A program made the position numbers and the translations under genes. 32,474 nucleotides of DNA from a virus, in IMG/VR virus record IMGVR_UViG_3300047320_000066, positions 1 through 32,474 of that record; one strand, given 5' to 3'. The notes beneath the pieces were generated by a model. That model did not search any database, was not told the DNA's origin, and saw nothing but the letters and a program-made list of their open reading frames with translations. Of the stretch, positions 8,301-16,686 are shown piece by piece (within the stretch, counting starts at the first letter, position 1; every line of letters begins with the position of its first letter).

Positions 8301-9409
8301 GCTTCATCTCCGGTATCAGTTCGATGTTCAGCTCGGTCAAGTCCAAGCTCGGTGACCTCACCAGCAAGCTGACCGACTGGAAGGGCCCCCTCCCCAAGGA
8401 CAAGGTCCTTCTCTACAACGCCGGTGTCGTGATCATCAAGGGCCTGATCAAGGGCCTGGAGTCCCAGTACGACAACGTCAAGAAGTCGCTCGAAGGACTC
8501 ACCGCCCAGATCAGCAAGGCCAAGTTGAGCAAGGGCCTGACGGCCACGCTCAAGTCGGACCAGTCGAAGCTCAACACCCTGCTCAAGTCCTGGGACTCGA
8601 TCAACACCAAGCTCGACGACGCGAAGAAGAACCTCGCCGACCTCAAGAAGGCGAAGGCCGACTACGCGGCAAGCATCGCCCAGAAGATCGTCGACGACGC
8701 CAACGTCACGCACATGGAAGGCGGCTTCACCGGGATCATCGAGCAGCTTACGCAGGCTCGTGACCAGGCGAAGCACTTCGCTGACGTGCTGGCCAAGCTG
8801 AAGAAGCTGGGCCTGAACTCGGAGATGTTCGACCAGCTCGCGCAGGCCGGACCCGAGGCCGGCATGGCTGCGGCCGAGGCGATCCTCGGCGCCGGCCAGG
8901 CGGGCGTCGATCAGGTCAACCAACTGGAGAAGCAGATCTCCAGTGCGGCCGACAAGGTCGGCGCGACGGCCAGCCAGGTGATGTACGACAACGGCATCCA
9001 CATGGCCGAGGGCCTGGTGAAGGGCCTGGAATCCCAGGCCAACGCGATCGAGAAGCAGATGCTCAAGATCGCCGACTCGATGGTCAAGGCCATCAAGAAG
9101 GCGCTCGGCATCCACAGCCCCTCGCGTGTGTTCGCCCGGCTCGGTGCCTTCGTGGGCCAGGGCTTCAGCAAGGGCCTGCTCTCCGAGTCGACGGGCGTGA
9201 TGAGCGCGGTCGAACAGAGCTTGCTCCTGAACACCGGCTCGGTCGGTGCTGGCCAGAACATCGCCTCGGCGGTGACCAGCGCTCTCGGCGACACCTCGTC
9301 GAGCGGGGGCGTGACCAAGGTTCTCAACTACTACGCGGCCCCCGGCTCGTCCATCGACGCCGAAGAGGATCTGTTCGCCGCGGCCAACCGAGCACGGATG
9401 GGATGGTGA
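5327..9409 (+). CDS. Tape measure protein
   Basis: At 1360 residues this is the longest gene in the window. It starts at ATG 5327 after GGAGGT (5315-5320). Residues 1-170 are charged and helical, and a hydrophobic, possibly membrane-crossing segment follows (about 216-275). A long Ala/Pro/Leu-rich helical repeat region (about 500-780) contains recurring AP-L-P segments, and further aromatic-rich repeats with FFTGAK lie at about 880-930. The C-terminal motif GIHSPSRVFARLG (about 1259) is a hallmark of tape measure proteins. The protein sets tail length and is ejected during DNA entry. I see no peptidase or lysozyme motif, so the N- and C-terminal regions appear purely structural. Confidence 0.92.
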   Translation: MPQGQVIGRVSVRVLPNTDDFKRTAQNQLDRIESKLEVKVQVMPNMAGFERQMLEEINKINQRNRNSDARKIKLYTRIDTSTMTGELAKAIRKYNDKAKSGSKVELQTELDAGDVKLKISDESLRDMSKQLDDWRDRNSPQKIKIEPDVAASSSLATSARLGVLTRPRTVSIIPKLNEAALAKVGTALAMLSGARVLKKLFGEIGETLMNLDRSVPVIGSLAAAIAGVAGFALSAASNLFSLSASLAQIGPTVALLPGLMGGFAVGIGVTIAALKDFNKVIPEVKQTLSGLQDTISKNFWAKAEEPIRHMVDALLPAFRKGVADTATELGGFFGSFAKNLGTSLSPAMGQMFDDLSKSINIATTGTGAFADIIATLGKVGTSYLPQLSQWFVNLSKQFADFLKAKGENGIKAEIDQGIQALKDLGGVLYNVYGILSGVAKAATDAGGTSLGSLNDALASIHKTVDSPGFQAGLVDVFNAAHVAMNNIAGRSGPAVKNLFTEIGKLATTVLPQAGEIIGTAFGAIADALAQPAVTQGVKDLFTGLDGAVQALAPALAPVGQALGAILSVVGAALPVFAQLVSAAIIPLAGAFSTLAPQLTPIIQLLGGALTQAFETLAPVIEQMVPVVGQMLGAAFSFLSTILPPIAAIFQQILQAAMPLASAFMDALAPILPVLADALGQVMSALQPLIETALKIISAVITPLLPMLSEVIQSVLPPLADAVTRVVEALQPFIEALLSVVNFLMPILVPVIQFIVELLAGALVAAINGVGLVLEGLKEYFVGIWEYVSGWFQLFLDLFTGNWDQLGADLKQIWDGIVDMLHGVWDIILGALEFFFNVGILGTAGKALKGLGALFKAGWKAITDLFTGAFAAIRGYIGLFFTGAKGLALDGMKAIGKFFSDGWKSITGYVRVFFTGAKQIVLDGLSSMKQFFVDGWNSIRTTAVSKFTSLVSTVSEWIGKAVAKVKELPGKAKAALSSLGSTLKNAGIELIKGFISGISSMFSSVKSKLGDLTSKLTDWKGPLPKDKVLLYNAGVVIIKGLIKGLESQYDNVKKSLEGLTAQISKAKLSKGLTATLKSDQSKLNTLLKSWDSINTKLDDAKKNLADLKKAKADYAASIAQKIVDDANVTHMEGGFTGIIEQLTQARDQAKHFADVLAKLKKLGLNSEMFDQLAQAGPEAGMAAAEAILGAGQAGVDQVNQLEKQISSAADKVGATASQVMYDNGIHMAEGLVKGLESQANAIEKQMLKIADSMVKAIKKALGIHSPSRVFARLGAFVGQGFSKGLLSESTGVMSAVEQSLLLNTGSVGAGQNIASAVTSALGDTSSSGGVTKVLNYYAAPGSSIDAEEDLFAAANRARMGW

Positions 9410-9416
9410 TGCAGTA

Positions 9417-10274
9417 GTGCCAAAGCTCCTGCTCGTGAGCGGCGCGGACGTGATCGACCTCAACGAGATCGACGACAAGGGGGTGGGCTTCCAGGCCAAG
9501 ACCGGCACCAACGGTCTGGGCCTGCCCCCCGTCTCGGTCCAGTGGCTCGAAGGTGCCGGCGACGGCGCCACGTACCGGGCGACGCGGGTCCAGTCCAGGA
9601 CCATCGACCTCCCGATCGAGATCCTGGCGAACGACCGCGTGGAGCTCCAGGCGCAGCTCTCCCGGCTGGCACTCATGCTGGCCGGGGGCTGCACCCTGGT
9701 GCTCGACGAGGGCAACGGGGTCACCTGGTCGACCGAGGTCCATCGGACCGGCGGAGGCGACTACACGTACGGCGGCGACACCATCGGCGAGCGTGAGTTC
9801 TCCACGACCATCACGCTCATGGCCGGCGACCCGTACTTCACGTCGTCCGAGCAGCAGGTTCGGTACGTCGGCGGCAACGCCGCCACGGCCGCGTTCCTGT
9901 CGAGCCTGGCGAACGTGAAGGTGGCCCCCTCGCAGGCGATCGGCGAGATCACCCTGTCCAACTCCGGTGACGCCCCGGCGTACCCGGTGTGGGAGGTGAC
10001 CGGTCCCGGCGACCACTTCGTGGCCACCTCCTCGACCGGGGAGACGCTGAAGTGGAACGGCACCCTGACCGCTGGCCAGAAGCTCACCGTCGACACCCGC
10101 AAGGGCACGGTCGTGGACCAGTCCGGCGCCAACCGCTACGACCTGCTCGACACTGCCCCACGGTTTTGGACCGTGCGGCCTGGCACGTCCACCGCGGTGG
10201 CCTCCCTGTTGAACACGACGACGGCCTCACGGATCACCTGCTCCTGGTATCCGCGCAAGTGGATGGTGGTGTGA
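9417..10274 (+). CDS. Distal tail protein (Dit-like)
   Basis: A 285-residue protein directly after the tape measure gene, starting at GTG 9417. The first ~150 residues alternate strands with the pattern VQSRTIDLPIEILANDR and REFSTTITLMAGDPYF. The latter segment, in which an aromatic/Asp-Pro-Tyr-Phe group ends the first domain, is typical of siphovirus Dit proteins. The second half is a beta-sandwich-like domain (YPVWEVTGPGDHFVATSS). Dit forms the ring at the tail tip that connects the tube to the baseplate hub. Confidence 0.75.
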   Translation: MPKLLLVSGADVIDLNEIDDKGVGFQAKTGTNGLGLPPVSVQWLEGAGDGATYRATRVQSRTIDLPIEILANDRVELQAQLSRLALMLAGGCTLVLDEGNGVTWSTEVHRTGGGDYTYGGDTIGEREFSTTITLMAGDPYFTSSEQQVRYVGGNAATAAFLSSLANVKVAPSQAIGEITLSNSGDAPAYPVWEVTGPGDHFVATSSTGETLKWNGTLTAGQKLTVDTRKGTVVDQSGANRYDLLDTAPRFWTVRPGTSTAVASLLNTTTASRITCSWYPRKWMVV

Positions 10275-11489
10275 GTGCGCCTGCAAGACATCACCGTCGA
10301 GGTGCGAGACAAGACGTTGAAGCGTGTTGGACAGATCAGGCCCGAGGAACTGAGCCTGGAACTGACCGACAACTTCAACAACGTGGGCTCCTGGTCCCTG
10401 ACGCTCGCGGCCGAGCATCCGCTGTGTGACGCACTGCGGACGCCCGGCTCGGGCCTCATCGTCACCGGCCCGGACGACGTCCTGCTGTCCGGGCCCATGG
10501 TGAAGTCGGAGTTCGCCGCGACCCCCACGGACATCGGGGGATCGGTCAGCTTCGAGGGCGTGTCAGACACTGTCTGTCTGGCTGACTCGCTGGCGTTTCC
10601 ACAGCCGTCCAACCCGGACGGCGCCAGTCAGACGCTGTCGCACGACGTGCGCACCGGCAAGGCCGAGACCGTCATGCACGCGTACGTCAACGCCAACATC
10701 GGCCCCCTGGCCCCGGCCGCTCGGCGCAAGGCCGGGCTCATCATGGGCACGGACGGGGCGCGCGGGCCGTCCGTCAACCAGTCCGCCCGCTTCCCCGTGC
10801 TCGGCAACCTGCTCACCGAGATCGCCCTGCTGGGCAGCCTCGGCTTCCGCGTGGTGCAGCGCGGGGCGAACCTGGTCTTCGAGACGTACGTCATCACCGA
10901 CCGCACCAAGCTGGTCCGACTTGACGTACGCAACGGAACCCTCTCCGGTCAGCGGGTGGCCATCTCTCCGCCCGGCACAACGCGAGCGATCGTGGCCGGC
11001 CAGGGCGAGCAGGAAGACCGCCAGTTCCTCCAGGTCGACACCCCCGAGTCCATCGCCGCCGAAGCGGACTGGGGCCGGCGGATCGAGAAGTTCGTCGACC
11101 AGCGCAACACCGACGACTGGACCGAGCTCCAGCAGGCCGGCGACGAGGCCATGGCCGACGAGGGCTTCACCGCGATCAACGTTCAGATCGTGCCGCTCGA
11201 AGACAGCCCCGTCCGCTACGGCAAGGAGTGGGGCCTGGGCGACCTGCTCACCGTCATCGTCGATGACCAGGAGCTTCAGTCGGTCGTGACCGGCATCGTC
11301 ATCAAGGCCAACTCGGACGGCTTCAAGGTCGGCGCCCTGATGGGCGACGCGACCGGCTTCGACGCGAGCGCAGCCCTGAACAAGCGGGTGTCCAACACCG
11401 AGACCCGGCTCTCCGCGCTGGAAGCCAACACCGCATCGTCGTCCAGCGCAGTCAACGATCAGATCCTTCAAATCATGGGGGTGTGGTAA
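10275..11489 (+). CDS. Tail tip/baseplate hub protein, Gp37-like
   Basis: A 404-residue protein whose GTG start (10275) immediately follows the Dit stop. The N-terminal part (ITVEVRDKTLKRVGQI, then LELTDNFNNVGSWSLTL) and the later R-x-V-A-I-S-P-P-G-x-T-R-A-I-V-A-G-Q-G-E segment (about residues 227-248) match the siphovirus ReqiPepy6 Gp37-like family. Members occupy this place in many actinophages and act as the hub below Dit. The last ~40 residues (VSNTETRLSALEANT) look like a short coiled coil, perhaps for trimer formation. No lytic enzyme motif is visible. Confidence 0.72.
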   Translation: MRLQDITVEVRDKTLKRVGQIRPEELSLELTDNFNNVGSWSLTLAAEHPLCDALRTPGSGLIVTGPDDVLLSGPMVKSEFAATPTDIGGSVSFEGVSDTVCLADSLAFPQPSNPDGASQTLSHDVRTGKAETVMHAYVNANIGPLAPAARRKAGLIMGTDGARGPSVNQSARFPVLGNLLTEIALLGSLGFRVVQRGANLVFETYVITDRTKLVRLDVRNGTLSGQRVAISPPGTTRAIVAGQGEQEDRQFLQVDTPESIAAEADWGRRIEKFVDQRNTDDWTELQQAGDEAMADEGFTAINVQIVPLEDSPVRYGKEWGLGDLLTVIVDDQELQSVVTGIVIKANSDGFKVGALMGDATGFDASAALNKRVSNTETRLSALEANTASSSSAVNDQILQIMGVW

Positions 11490-11493
11490 CCCG

Positions 11494-11799
11494 ATGGCGA
11501 ACACGCCCAAGCGCCTGTCCAGGGGCAACACTTCGACGACGCTCACGAACGTCTACTCGGTACCGACCGGCGCGACGACGATCGTGACGAACATCGTGGT
11601 GGCCAACTCGGGTACCAGCGCGGCGACGGTCCTGATCCAGCTCAACGGGCTGGCGATCATCCCGAACACCTCGATCCCCGGCAACGGCATCTTCACCCTC
11701 GACATCGCCCAGGTGATGGACGCGGGCAACACGATCCACGTCCAGGGCAACACAACCACCTGCCAGTACTTCATCAGCGGAGTGGAGGTGACAGCCTGA
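11494..11799 (+). CDS. Small tail tip protein
   Basis: A 101-residue protein, beta-rich and Thr/Ala/Asn-rich, with two Ala/Thr/Val strands (for example TTIVTNIVVANSGTSAATV) and a final strand CQYFISGVEVTA. It lacks charged helices and looks like a single beta-sandwich domain. It lies between the hub and the large tail fibre-like protein and overlaps the latter by ATGA at 11799, so it is probably a virion component of the tip. No family is recognised. Confidence 0.6.
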   Translation: MANTPKRLSRGNTSTTLTNVYSVPTGATTIVTNIVVANSGTSAATVLIQLNGLAIIPNTSIPGNGIFTLDIAQVMDAGNTIHVQGNTTTCQYFISGVEVTA

Positions 11800-13730
11800 T
11801 GGGATTCAGCGTGATCCCGGAGCCTGCCATCTCGGGCTTCACCGGTCCGCAGGGCCCGGCCGGAACTGTCGCCGCCAACCAGGTGATCGACGGTGGCATC
11901 GGCGTGAACGACACGACCGGCGACCCGAACATCGACATCAAGAAGAACAACTCGCTGCGCTGGAAGATCCGCTCGGCCGGCACCGAGTCCGGCTCGAACA
12001 ACGGGTCCGACCTGTGGGTGGAAGCCTTCGCTGACGATGGCACCACGAAGATCAACGACCCGATCTGGATCTCCCGCACGGGAGGCCAGGTCGTCATCGG
12101 CCAGGCCGACAGCGCGCAGGGCGGCGTAAGGCTCAGCGTCAACGGCGCCATCGGCACTCGGGACCTGACCGCGGACCCGGCGACGACGAGCATGGGAGCG
12201 CAGCTCTACTCGAAGTCCGGCAAGCTCTGGGTTCAGACCGGGAGCGGCGCCGAGAAGTTCCAGGTCGTCGAGTCGCTGCCGAGCAAGGCGAACGCGACGC
12301 TCAGCGCGACGTACATGAACATCGACAAGGCGGCCGGCAGCTACCGCGCATACCGCTGGCTGACCGATGGCGTCAGCCGCTGGGAGGCCCAAGTCGATGA
12401 CGTCGCCGAGGCCGGCTCGGCTGTCGGCTCCGACTTCCGCCTGTCTGCCCGCAACGATGACGGCTCGTTCAACAAGACCGTCATCCACGCCAAGCGGTCG
12501 GACGGCACGATCACCTTCGGCACGACGGTGCACCACGGCACGGCGCAGGTCACCTCGGCCGGCGCGGTCGGCCTGCGAGACATCACCACCGATCCGGCCA
12601 CGGCCACGGGCGGCGTCTTCCTGTACTCGAAGGGCGGCCTGCCCTACATCAAGCAGGCGGACGGCACGGTGTTCCAGGTCGGGGCTGGCGGCGGCACGGC
12701 CCCCGTCTCCTCGGTCAACACCAAGACCGGCGCGGTCGTCCTGGCGGCGTCTGACGTGAACGCCCTGCCGTCCAACGCGGACGGCTCGACGTCCGGCAGG
12801 GTCACCTCGGCGAAGGGCTTCACGGTCACGTCGACCGACGTGAACCAGAACCCCATCGTCTCGGACTCTCCGACAGGACAGGCGGCCCGCCTTCAGGTCA
12901 TGCGCGTGAACGGCGTGGACATGTTCTCGCTGGACGCGTCCGGCGCCTTGACGCTCGCGGCCGGCCTGACCGCTGGCGGGACGAGCACAGTCCCCAACCT
13001 GCGCGTCGGCTCGTCCGGCACCTTCGGTGGCGCGTCCGGGTCGGTCGTCGCCATGGCCAACGTGGGCACCACCCCCACCTCGAACCCGGTCGGCTCGATC
13101 CTCTACACCTCCGCCGGTATCCCACGGTTCCGCGAGTCGAACGGCGCCGACTACGCCGTGACTCCTCCGAGCTCGTTCACGCCCGAGTCGCTGGGCGTCC
13201 TCGCATGGGCCGGCGACCCCGGCACGCTCGCGTCAGGCAGTGACTACTCCGGTGTTGGACAGGGCCGTATGACAGCGGTCTACATCAGCCGGGCCATGTC
13301 GGTCTCGAAGATCGTCTGGCACATGCAGGGCTACGCGGGCGGTCTGCTCACCGGCTCCTGGGCCGCGATCTACGACACGGCCGGCACCCTGAAGGGCGCG
13401 ACCGGCGACATGAGCACCGCGACGTACGAGCCTGCCACGCAGTCCGTGACCGCTGGCGGCTGGTCCTCGGCTCCGCTGACGGCATCGGTCACCCTGTCGC
13501 CCGGCGTCTACTACGTGTGCTGGCGGTTCAGCTACACCGCCTCCCCGGTCGATGGTCCGGCCCTGGCCCGCTGGGACAGCACCGGCACGACGAACGGCCC
13601 GATGGGCCTGGGCACTTCGGTCTGGCGCTTCGCGAAGTTCACCAGCTCGGCCACCACTGCGCCGTCGACCATCACCCCGTCGTCCCTGTTCTCCGCCAAC
13701 GGCGTCCAGTTCTGGGTCGCCCTCGCGTAA
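11799..13730 (+). CDS. Tail fibre-like minor tail protein with repeated beta modules
   Basis: A 643-residue protein. Near the N-terminus a short collagen-like string occurs (GFTGPQGPAG, residues ~13-22). Three related modules follow in which a Gly-rich strand leads to an aromatic strand: GTRDLTADPA with GKLWVQTGSG (about 119-150), GLRDITTDPA with GLPYIKQADG (about 257-290), and a third with GIPRFRESNG (about 435-450). The remaining ~180 residues form a separate, Ser/Thr/Trp-rich C-terminal domain (WAAIYDTAGTLKG, YYVCWRFSY) of the kind seen in receptor-binding tips. It is most likely a trimeric side or central fibre that contacts the Streptomyces surface. It overlaps the preceding gene by four bases. 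Confidence 0.7.
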   Translation: MGFSVIPEPAISGFTGPQGPAGTVAANQVIDGGIGVNDTTGDPNIDIKKNNSLRWKIRSAGTESGSNNGSDLWVEAFADDGTTKINDPIWISRTGGQVVIGQADSAQGGVRLSVNGAIGTRDLTADPATTSMGAQLYSKSGKLWVQTGSGAEKFQVVESLPSKANATLSATYMNIDKAAGSYRAYRWLTDGVSRWEAQVDDVAEAGSAVGSDFRLSARNDDGSFNKTVIHAKRSDGTITFGTTVHHGTAQVTSAGAVGLRDITTDPATATGGVFLYSKGGLPYIKQADGTVFQVGAGGGTAPVSSVNTKTGAVVLAASDVNALPSNADGSTSGRVTSAKGFTVTSTDVNQNPIVSDSPTGQAARLQVMRVNGVDMFSLDASGALTLAAGLTAGGTSTVPNLRVGSSGTFGGASGSVVAMANVGTTPTSNPVGSILYTSAGIPRFRESNGADYAVTPPSSFTPESLGVLAWAGDPGTLASGSDYSGVGQGRMTAVYISRAMSVSKIVWHMQGYAGGLLTGSWAAIYDTAGTLKGATGDMSTATYEPATQSVTAGGWSSAPLTASVTLSPGVYYVCWRFSYTASPVDGPALARWDSTGTTNGPMGLGTSVWRFAKFTSSATTAPSTITPSSLFSANGVQFWVALA

Positions 13731-13740
13731 GGAGGTGCTG

Positions 13741-14127
13741 GTGGGAGCTTCCCTGTACCCGCCCCCGCAGGCCCCGGCCGTGACGGCGACCGTGGTCACA
13801 TCCGGCTTCACGCCGACGTCCGGCTTCACCGTCAACAACTTCGAGGCGAGGAAGATCAACGGCGTCTGTTCGTTCGGCCTCGACCTTTCCGTGGTGACCA
13901 CGATCAGCGCCGGCTCGGGCCCGCCTTGGAACCTGCCCGACACCGTGATCGGCACCCTGCCCGCGGGCTTCACCCCACCCCGGACGTACACCGCCGTCTT
14001 CGGCACTGGCTTCGCGGACGGCGAGGCGGACGTCACGTCCAGCGGCACGGTCACGCTTCGCAGCACGAACTCTTACGACATCACCGCCGGGAACACCGTC
14101 AGGATCTCCGGCTCCTGGGTGATGTAA
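13741..14127 (+). CDS. Small tail-associated protein of unknown function
   Basis: A 128-residue protein starting at GTG 13741, where AAGGAGG (13729-13735) gives five-base spacing. A Pro-rich start (YPPPQAPAVTATV) precedes a strand-rich, Thr/Ser/Gly-rich domain with few charges, consistent with a compact beta domain exposed on the virion. It sits between two fibre-like genes and may be a receptor-binding or fibre-capping subunit. A longer version of the reading frame upstream overlaps the previous gene and has no ribosome site. Confidence 0.6.
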   Translation: MGASLYPPPQAPAVTATVVTSGFTPTSGFTVNNFEARKINGVCSFGLDLSVVTTISAGSGPPWNLPDTVIGTLPAGFTPPRTYTAVFGTGFADGEADVTSSGTVTLRSTNSYDITAGNTVRISGSWVM

Positions 14128-14142
14128 CCCCCTTCTACTTCC

Positions 14143-14172
14143 GACCCCTCGGGCCTCACGGCGCGGGGGGTC
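14143..14172 (+). terminator. Hairpin between tail genes
   Basis: GACCCC (14143-14148) pairs with GGGGTC (14167-14172) around a GC-rich 18-base loop in the 72-base gap between the 128-residue protein and the S74 fibre gene. There is no T run, so it may be a weak terminator or pause site. Confidence 0.4.
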
Positions 14173-14199
14173 TTCGCGTTCCCCAAGGAGGCCCCCCGC

Positions 14200-15477
14200 G
14201 TGACGATCACGTCCTACCCCTTCGACAACACCGCGGTCACCGAGACCGACTACTCCCGCCTGTTCCGCGAGTTCCAGAGCACGGGCGTTGCGGACTCTCT
14301 GGGCGGTGTGTCGTTCTACGCGTACGCGGACGGCACCGGCATGACCGTGAAGGTCAGTTCCGGGTTCGCCATCATCCGCGGCCACGCCGTCTACTCGACG
14401 GCCACCGAAGTACTGCCCATCGCAGCCGCGGGCACCTCGGCCCGCGTCGACCGCGTGGTCCTGCGCCTGGACCCGGTCGCGAACAGCATCACCCTCGTCG
14501 TGCTCCAGGGCACGGCCGGCTCGTCGACTCCGCCCGCCCCGACGCAGACCGACACCGGCACCTACGAGTTCCCCCTGGCGACCGTCGCGGTCGGCGCGAA
14601 CGTCACCTCGATCGCCGCAGCCGCGGTGACTGGCGAGCGGAAGTTCATCGGCAACACGGTCGGCGCCTGGACGACGAGCACGCGCCCGACCGTCAACCTG
14701 CGCATCGGCCGGCTCGGCTACAACAACGACACCAAGGGCTGGGAGTTCTGGAACGGCACCGCGTGGGCGGACGTCTCGCAGGCGGCGGACTGGTCGACCA
14801 TCAGCAACAAGCCCGCCACCTTCGCGCCCTCGACGCACACGCACGCTTGGGCTGACGTCACCGGCAAGCCGACGACGTTCGCCCCGTCCGCCCACACTCA
14901 CGACTGGGACGACGTCAGCGGCAAGCCCAGCACCTTCGCGCCGTCGTCGCACTCGCACTCCTGGTCCTCGATCACCTCGAAGCCGTCCACGTTCACGCCG
15001 AGCTCGCACAGCCACGACTCGTACCTGACGTCCGGCGACACGATCTCGTGGGCGAACGGTTCGAAGAAGCCGTACTCGAACACCGCCACTGACGGCACCT
15101 GGTACGCGGTGTGGGTCGAGGGGTCGGGCACGTTCTGCCGCAACACCTCGGCGAGGAAGTTCAAGGAGAACATCCAGGACTTCGAGATCAACCCGGACAC
15201 CGTGCTGAAGATGCGGCCGGTGATCTACGACCGCAAGGACCAGATCGACGAGGAGACCGGCAAGGTCCGCCCCGGCCGCAAGGGCGAGGTCGGACTGATC
15301 GCGGACGAGGCGCACGACCTCGGCCTTGAGTGGCTGGTCCAGTACATGGACGGCGAGATCGACGCCCTTCGCTACGACCTCCTCGGCGTCGCTCTGCTTC
15401 CTGTGGTGCAGCGCCAGGCCGCGCAGATCGAAGACCTCGAAGGCCGCCTCGCGGCGCTGGAGGCCCGTCTGTCGTGA
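14200..15477 (+). CDS. Tail fibre with HxH repeats and C-terminal S74 self-cleaving chaperone domain
   Basis: A 425-residue protein starting at GTG 14200 after AAGGAGG (14185-14191). Residues 1-200 form a beta-rich shaft attachment region. Four 19-residue repeats follow (codons beginning 14809, 14866, 14923, 14980), each with K-P-x-T-F-x-P-S and a His-x-His pair. HxH groups of this kind bind metal ions along the axis of trimeric fibres. Residues from ~315 form a peptidase S74 (intramolecular chaperone) domain: Ser317 in TSARKFKENI with Lys322 five residues on, as in the known Ser-Lys dyad, then GEVGLIADEA, and a terminal coiled coil (QRQAAQIEDLEGRLAALEARL). The chaperone drives trimer folding and cleaves itself off before Ser317. 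Confidence 0.85.
   Translation: MTITSYPFDNTAVTETDYSRLFREFQSTGVADSLGGVSFYAYADGTGMTVKVSSGFAIIRGHAVYSTATEVLPIAAAGTSARVDRVVLRLDPVANSITLVVLQGTAGSSTPPAPTQTDTGTYEFPLATVAVGANVTSIAAAAVTGERKFIGNTVGAWTTSTRPTVNLRIGRLGYNNDTKGWEFWNGTAWADVSQAADWSTISNKPATFAPSTHTHAWADVTGKPTTFAPSAHTHDWDDVSGKPSTFAPSSHSHSWSSITSKPSTFTPSSHSHDSYLTSGDTISWANGSKKPYSNTATDGTWYAVWVEGSGTFCRNTSARKFKENIQDFEINPDTVLKMRPVIYDRKDQIDEETGKVRPGRKGEVGLIADEAHDLGLEWLVQYMDGEIDALRYDLLGVALLPVVQRQAAQIEDLEGRLAALEARLS
14809..15036 (+). repeat. Four tandem 57-base repeats coding for HxH fibre units
   Basis: Four in-frame 57-base units begin at 14809, 14866, 14923 and 14980. Each encodes a 19-residue unit with Lys-Pro, a Phe and a HTH or HSH triplet. The units have diverged (HTH, HTH, HSH, HSH), so this is an old protein-level repeat rather than a recent DNA duplication. 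Confidence 0.8.
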
Positions 15478-15827
15478 CGGTCCTCGCCATGGAGCCGAGT
15501 GTGCAAGTTGCGCTGGTGACCGCAGGAAGCACGGTGATCGTCGCCCTGGTGGGCGTCGTCGTCGAGCTCCTGCGGCGCCAGGCCGGCGCCCTGCGCGAGG
15601 TGCGCGAGCACGCCCAGGAAGCCCGCGACCAGGTGGCCAACACCCACAGCACGAACCTGCGCGACGACCTCGACGCGGTGGCCTACCGCATCGACCGAGT
15701 CCTCGCCCTCCAGGAGCAGCACAGCACGGACATCGCCGCGGTGCGCTCCGACATCGCCCACGAACGCCGAGAGCGCCTGGCCGTTGCCGAACGCCTCGAC
15801 GACCACATGGCCGCGACCGCGGCCTGA
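15474..15827 (+). CDS. DUF2746-like membrane protein of the lysis region
   Basis: A 117-residue protein with one N-terminal membrane segment (VTAGSTVIVALVGVVVELL), then a long charged coiled coil to the end. This is the build of DUF2746 proteins, which lie next to endolysin genes in many actinophages and have been suggested to act as holins or lysis regulators. I chose GTG 15474, which overlaps the fibre stop (GTGA), with GGAGG at 15454-15462 upstream. ATG 15489 would give 112 residues. A stoperator copy (15500-15513) lies inside the coding frame and encodes part of SVQVAL. Confidence 0.65.
   Translation: MTVLAMEPSVQVALVTAGSTVIVALVGVVVELLRRQAGALREVREHAQEARDQVANTHSTNLRDDLDAVAYRIDRVLALQEQHSTDIAAVRSDIAHERRERLAVAERLDDHMAATAA
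15500..15513 (+). promoter_or_regulatory. Stoperator-like motif 4 (inside DUF2746-like gene)
   Basis: TGTGCAAGTTGCGC within the first codons of the DUF2746-like gene, in the direction of transcription. A perfect match in coding sequence suggests it is kept for DNA binding as well as for protein sequence. Confidence 0.6.
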
Positions 15828-15849
15828 TCCTCAAGGAGGACAGAACACA

Positions 15850-16686
15850 GTGAGTTCACAGGTAGAGAAGGTTCTCGCGCTCGCCGAGGGCGAGGTCGGG
15901 TACCACGAGGGATTCGCCAACGGGCACTGGAACAACAAGGAGAAGTACGCGGGCGAGGTGCCGGGCCTGGCCTGGGCCGACTACCAGGCGTGGTGCGCCA
16001 CGTTCGTGAGCTGGCTCGCCTACAAGGCCGGCGTCGCGGACCTCTTCCCGCGCACCGCTTCCTGCCTGACCGGCGTGAACTGGTTCAAGCAGCGCGGCCG
16101 GTTCAGCGCGTATCCCGCGATCGGTGCCCAGGTCTTCTACGGGAAGAACGGCGGCACGCACACCGGCATCGTCTACGACTACGACGCCGACTTCATCTAC
16201 ACGATCGAGGGCAACACCAACGCGGACGGCTCGGCCGAGGGCGACGGCGTCTACAAGAAGAAGCGGCTGCGGCGCAGCGACAACACGTACGGCTACGGCT
16301 ACCCGAAGTACGCCGAGGGCATCAAGTCCGCCGACCCTGCCTTCAAGAACGAGGCGCCGAAGGCGGAGGCCAAGCCCGCCCACTCCAAGCCCGCCCCGGC
16401 CAAGCCGAAGCCGGCCCCGGCGAAGTCGACGATCGTCGCCCTGAACAAGGCGGTGAAGCCGGGCGCCACGCACGCCCAGGTGAAGGAGCTCCAGCAACTC
16501 CTCGTGAAGGCCGGCTACGGCCCGATCAAGGGCGCGTACACCGCGTACTACGGGGCGGAGACGCAGAAGGCCGTGGCCCGCTTCCACAACAAGAACCCGC
16601 AGTTCAAGAGCGCGGGCAAGTCGTACGACCCGGCGATCGGGGCGTCCGGCTTCAAGCACCTTCAGCAGGAGGCTGGTCGTAAGTGA
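15850..16686 (+). CDS. Endolysin: CHAP amidase/endopeptidase with C-terminal cell wall-binding domain
   Basis: A 278-residue protein starting at GTG 15850 after AAGGAGG (15833-15839). Residues ~1-150 form a CHAP domain with catalytic Cys49 (QAWCATFVSW), His104 (GGTHTGIVY) and an acidic/amide pair in TIEGNTN (Glu120, Asn122). A Lys/Pro/Ala linker (about 175-200) leads to a peptidoglycan-binding domain (about 205-275, THAQVKELQQLLVKAGYG and QKAVARFH). It has no signal peptide, so release should depend on a holin. It cuts the Streptomyces cell wall at the end of infection. The stop overlaps the next start. Confidence 0.9.
   Translation: MSSQVEKVLALAEGEVGYHEGFANGHWNNKEKYAGEVPGLAWADYQAWCATFVSWLAYKAGVADLFPRTASCLTGVNWFKQRGRFSAYPAIGAQVFYGKNGGTHTGIVYDYDADFIYTIEGNTNADGSAEGDGVYKKKRLRRSDNTYGYGYPKYAEGIKSADPAFKNEAPKAEAKPAHSKPAPAKPKPAPAKSTIVALNKAVKPGATHAQVKELQQLLVKAGYGPIKGAYTAYYGAETQKAVARFHNKNPQFKSAGKSYDPAIGASGFKHLQQEAGRK

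Noticed and set aside
11835-11864. Collagen-like domain in the large fibre protein
   Set aside because: Only about three Gly-x-y triplets are present, too few for a triple helix; it is probably a short linker.
13672-15834. 720-codon leftward open frame across the fibre and lysis genes
   Set aside because: It is a shadow frame of GC-rich rightward genes, very rich in Arg and Gly, with no ribosome site; the rightward S74 fibre, DUF2746-like and other genes have clear motifs.
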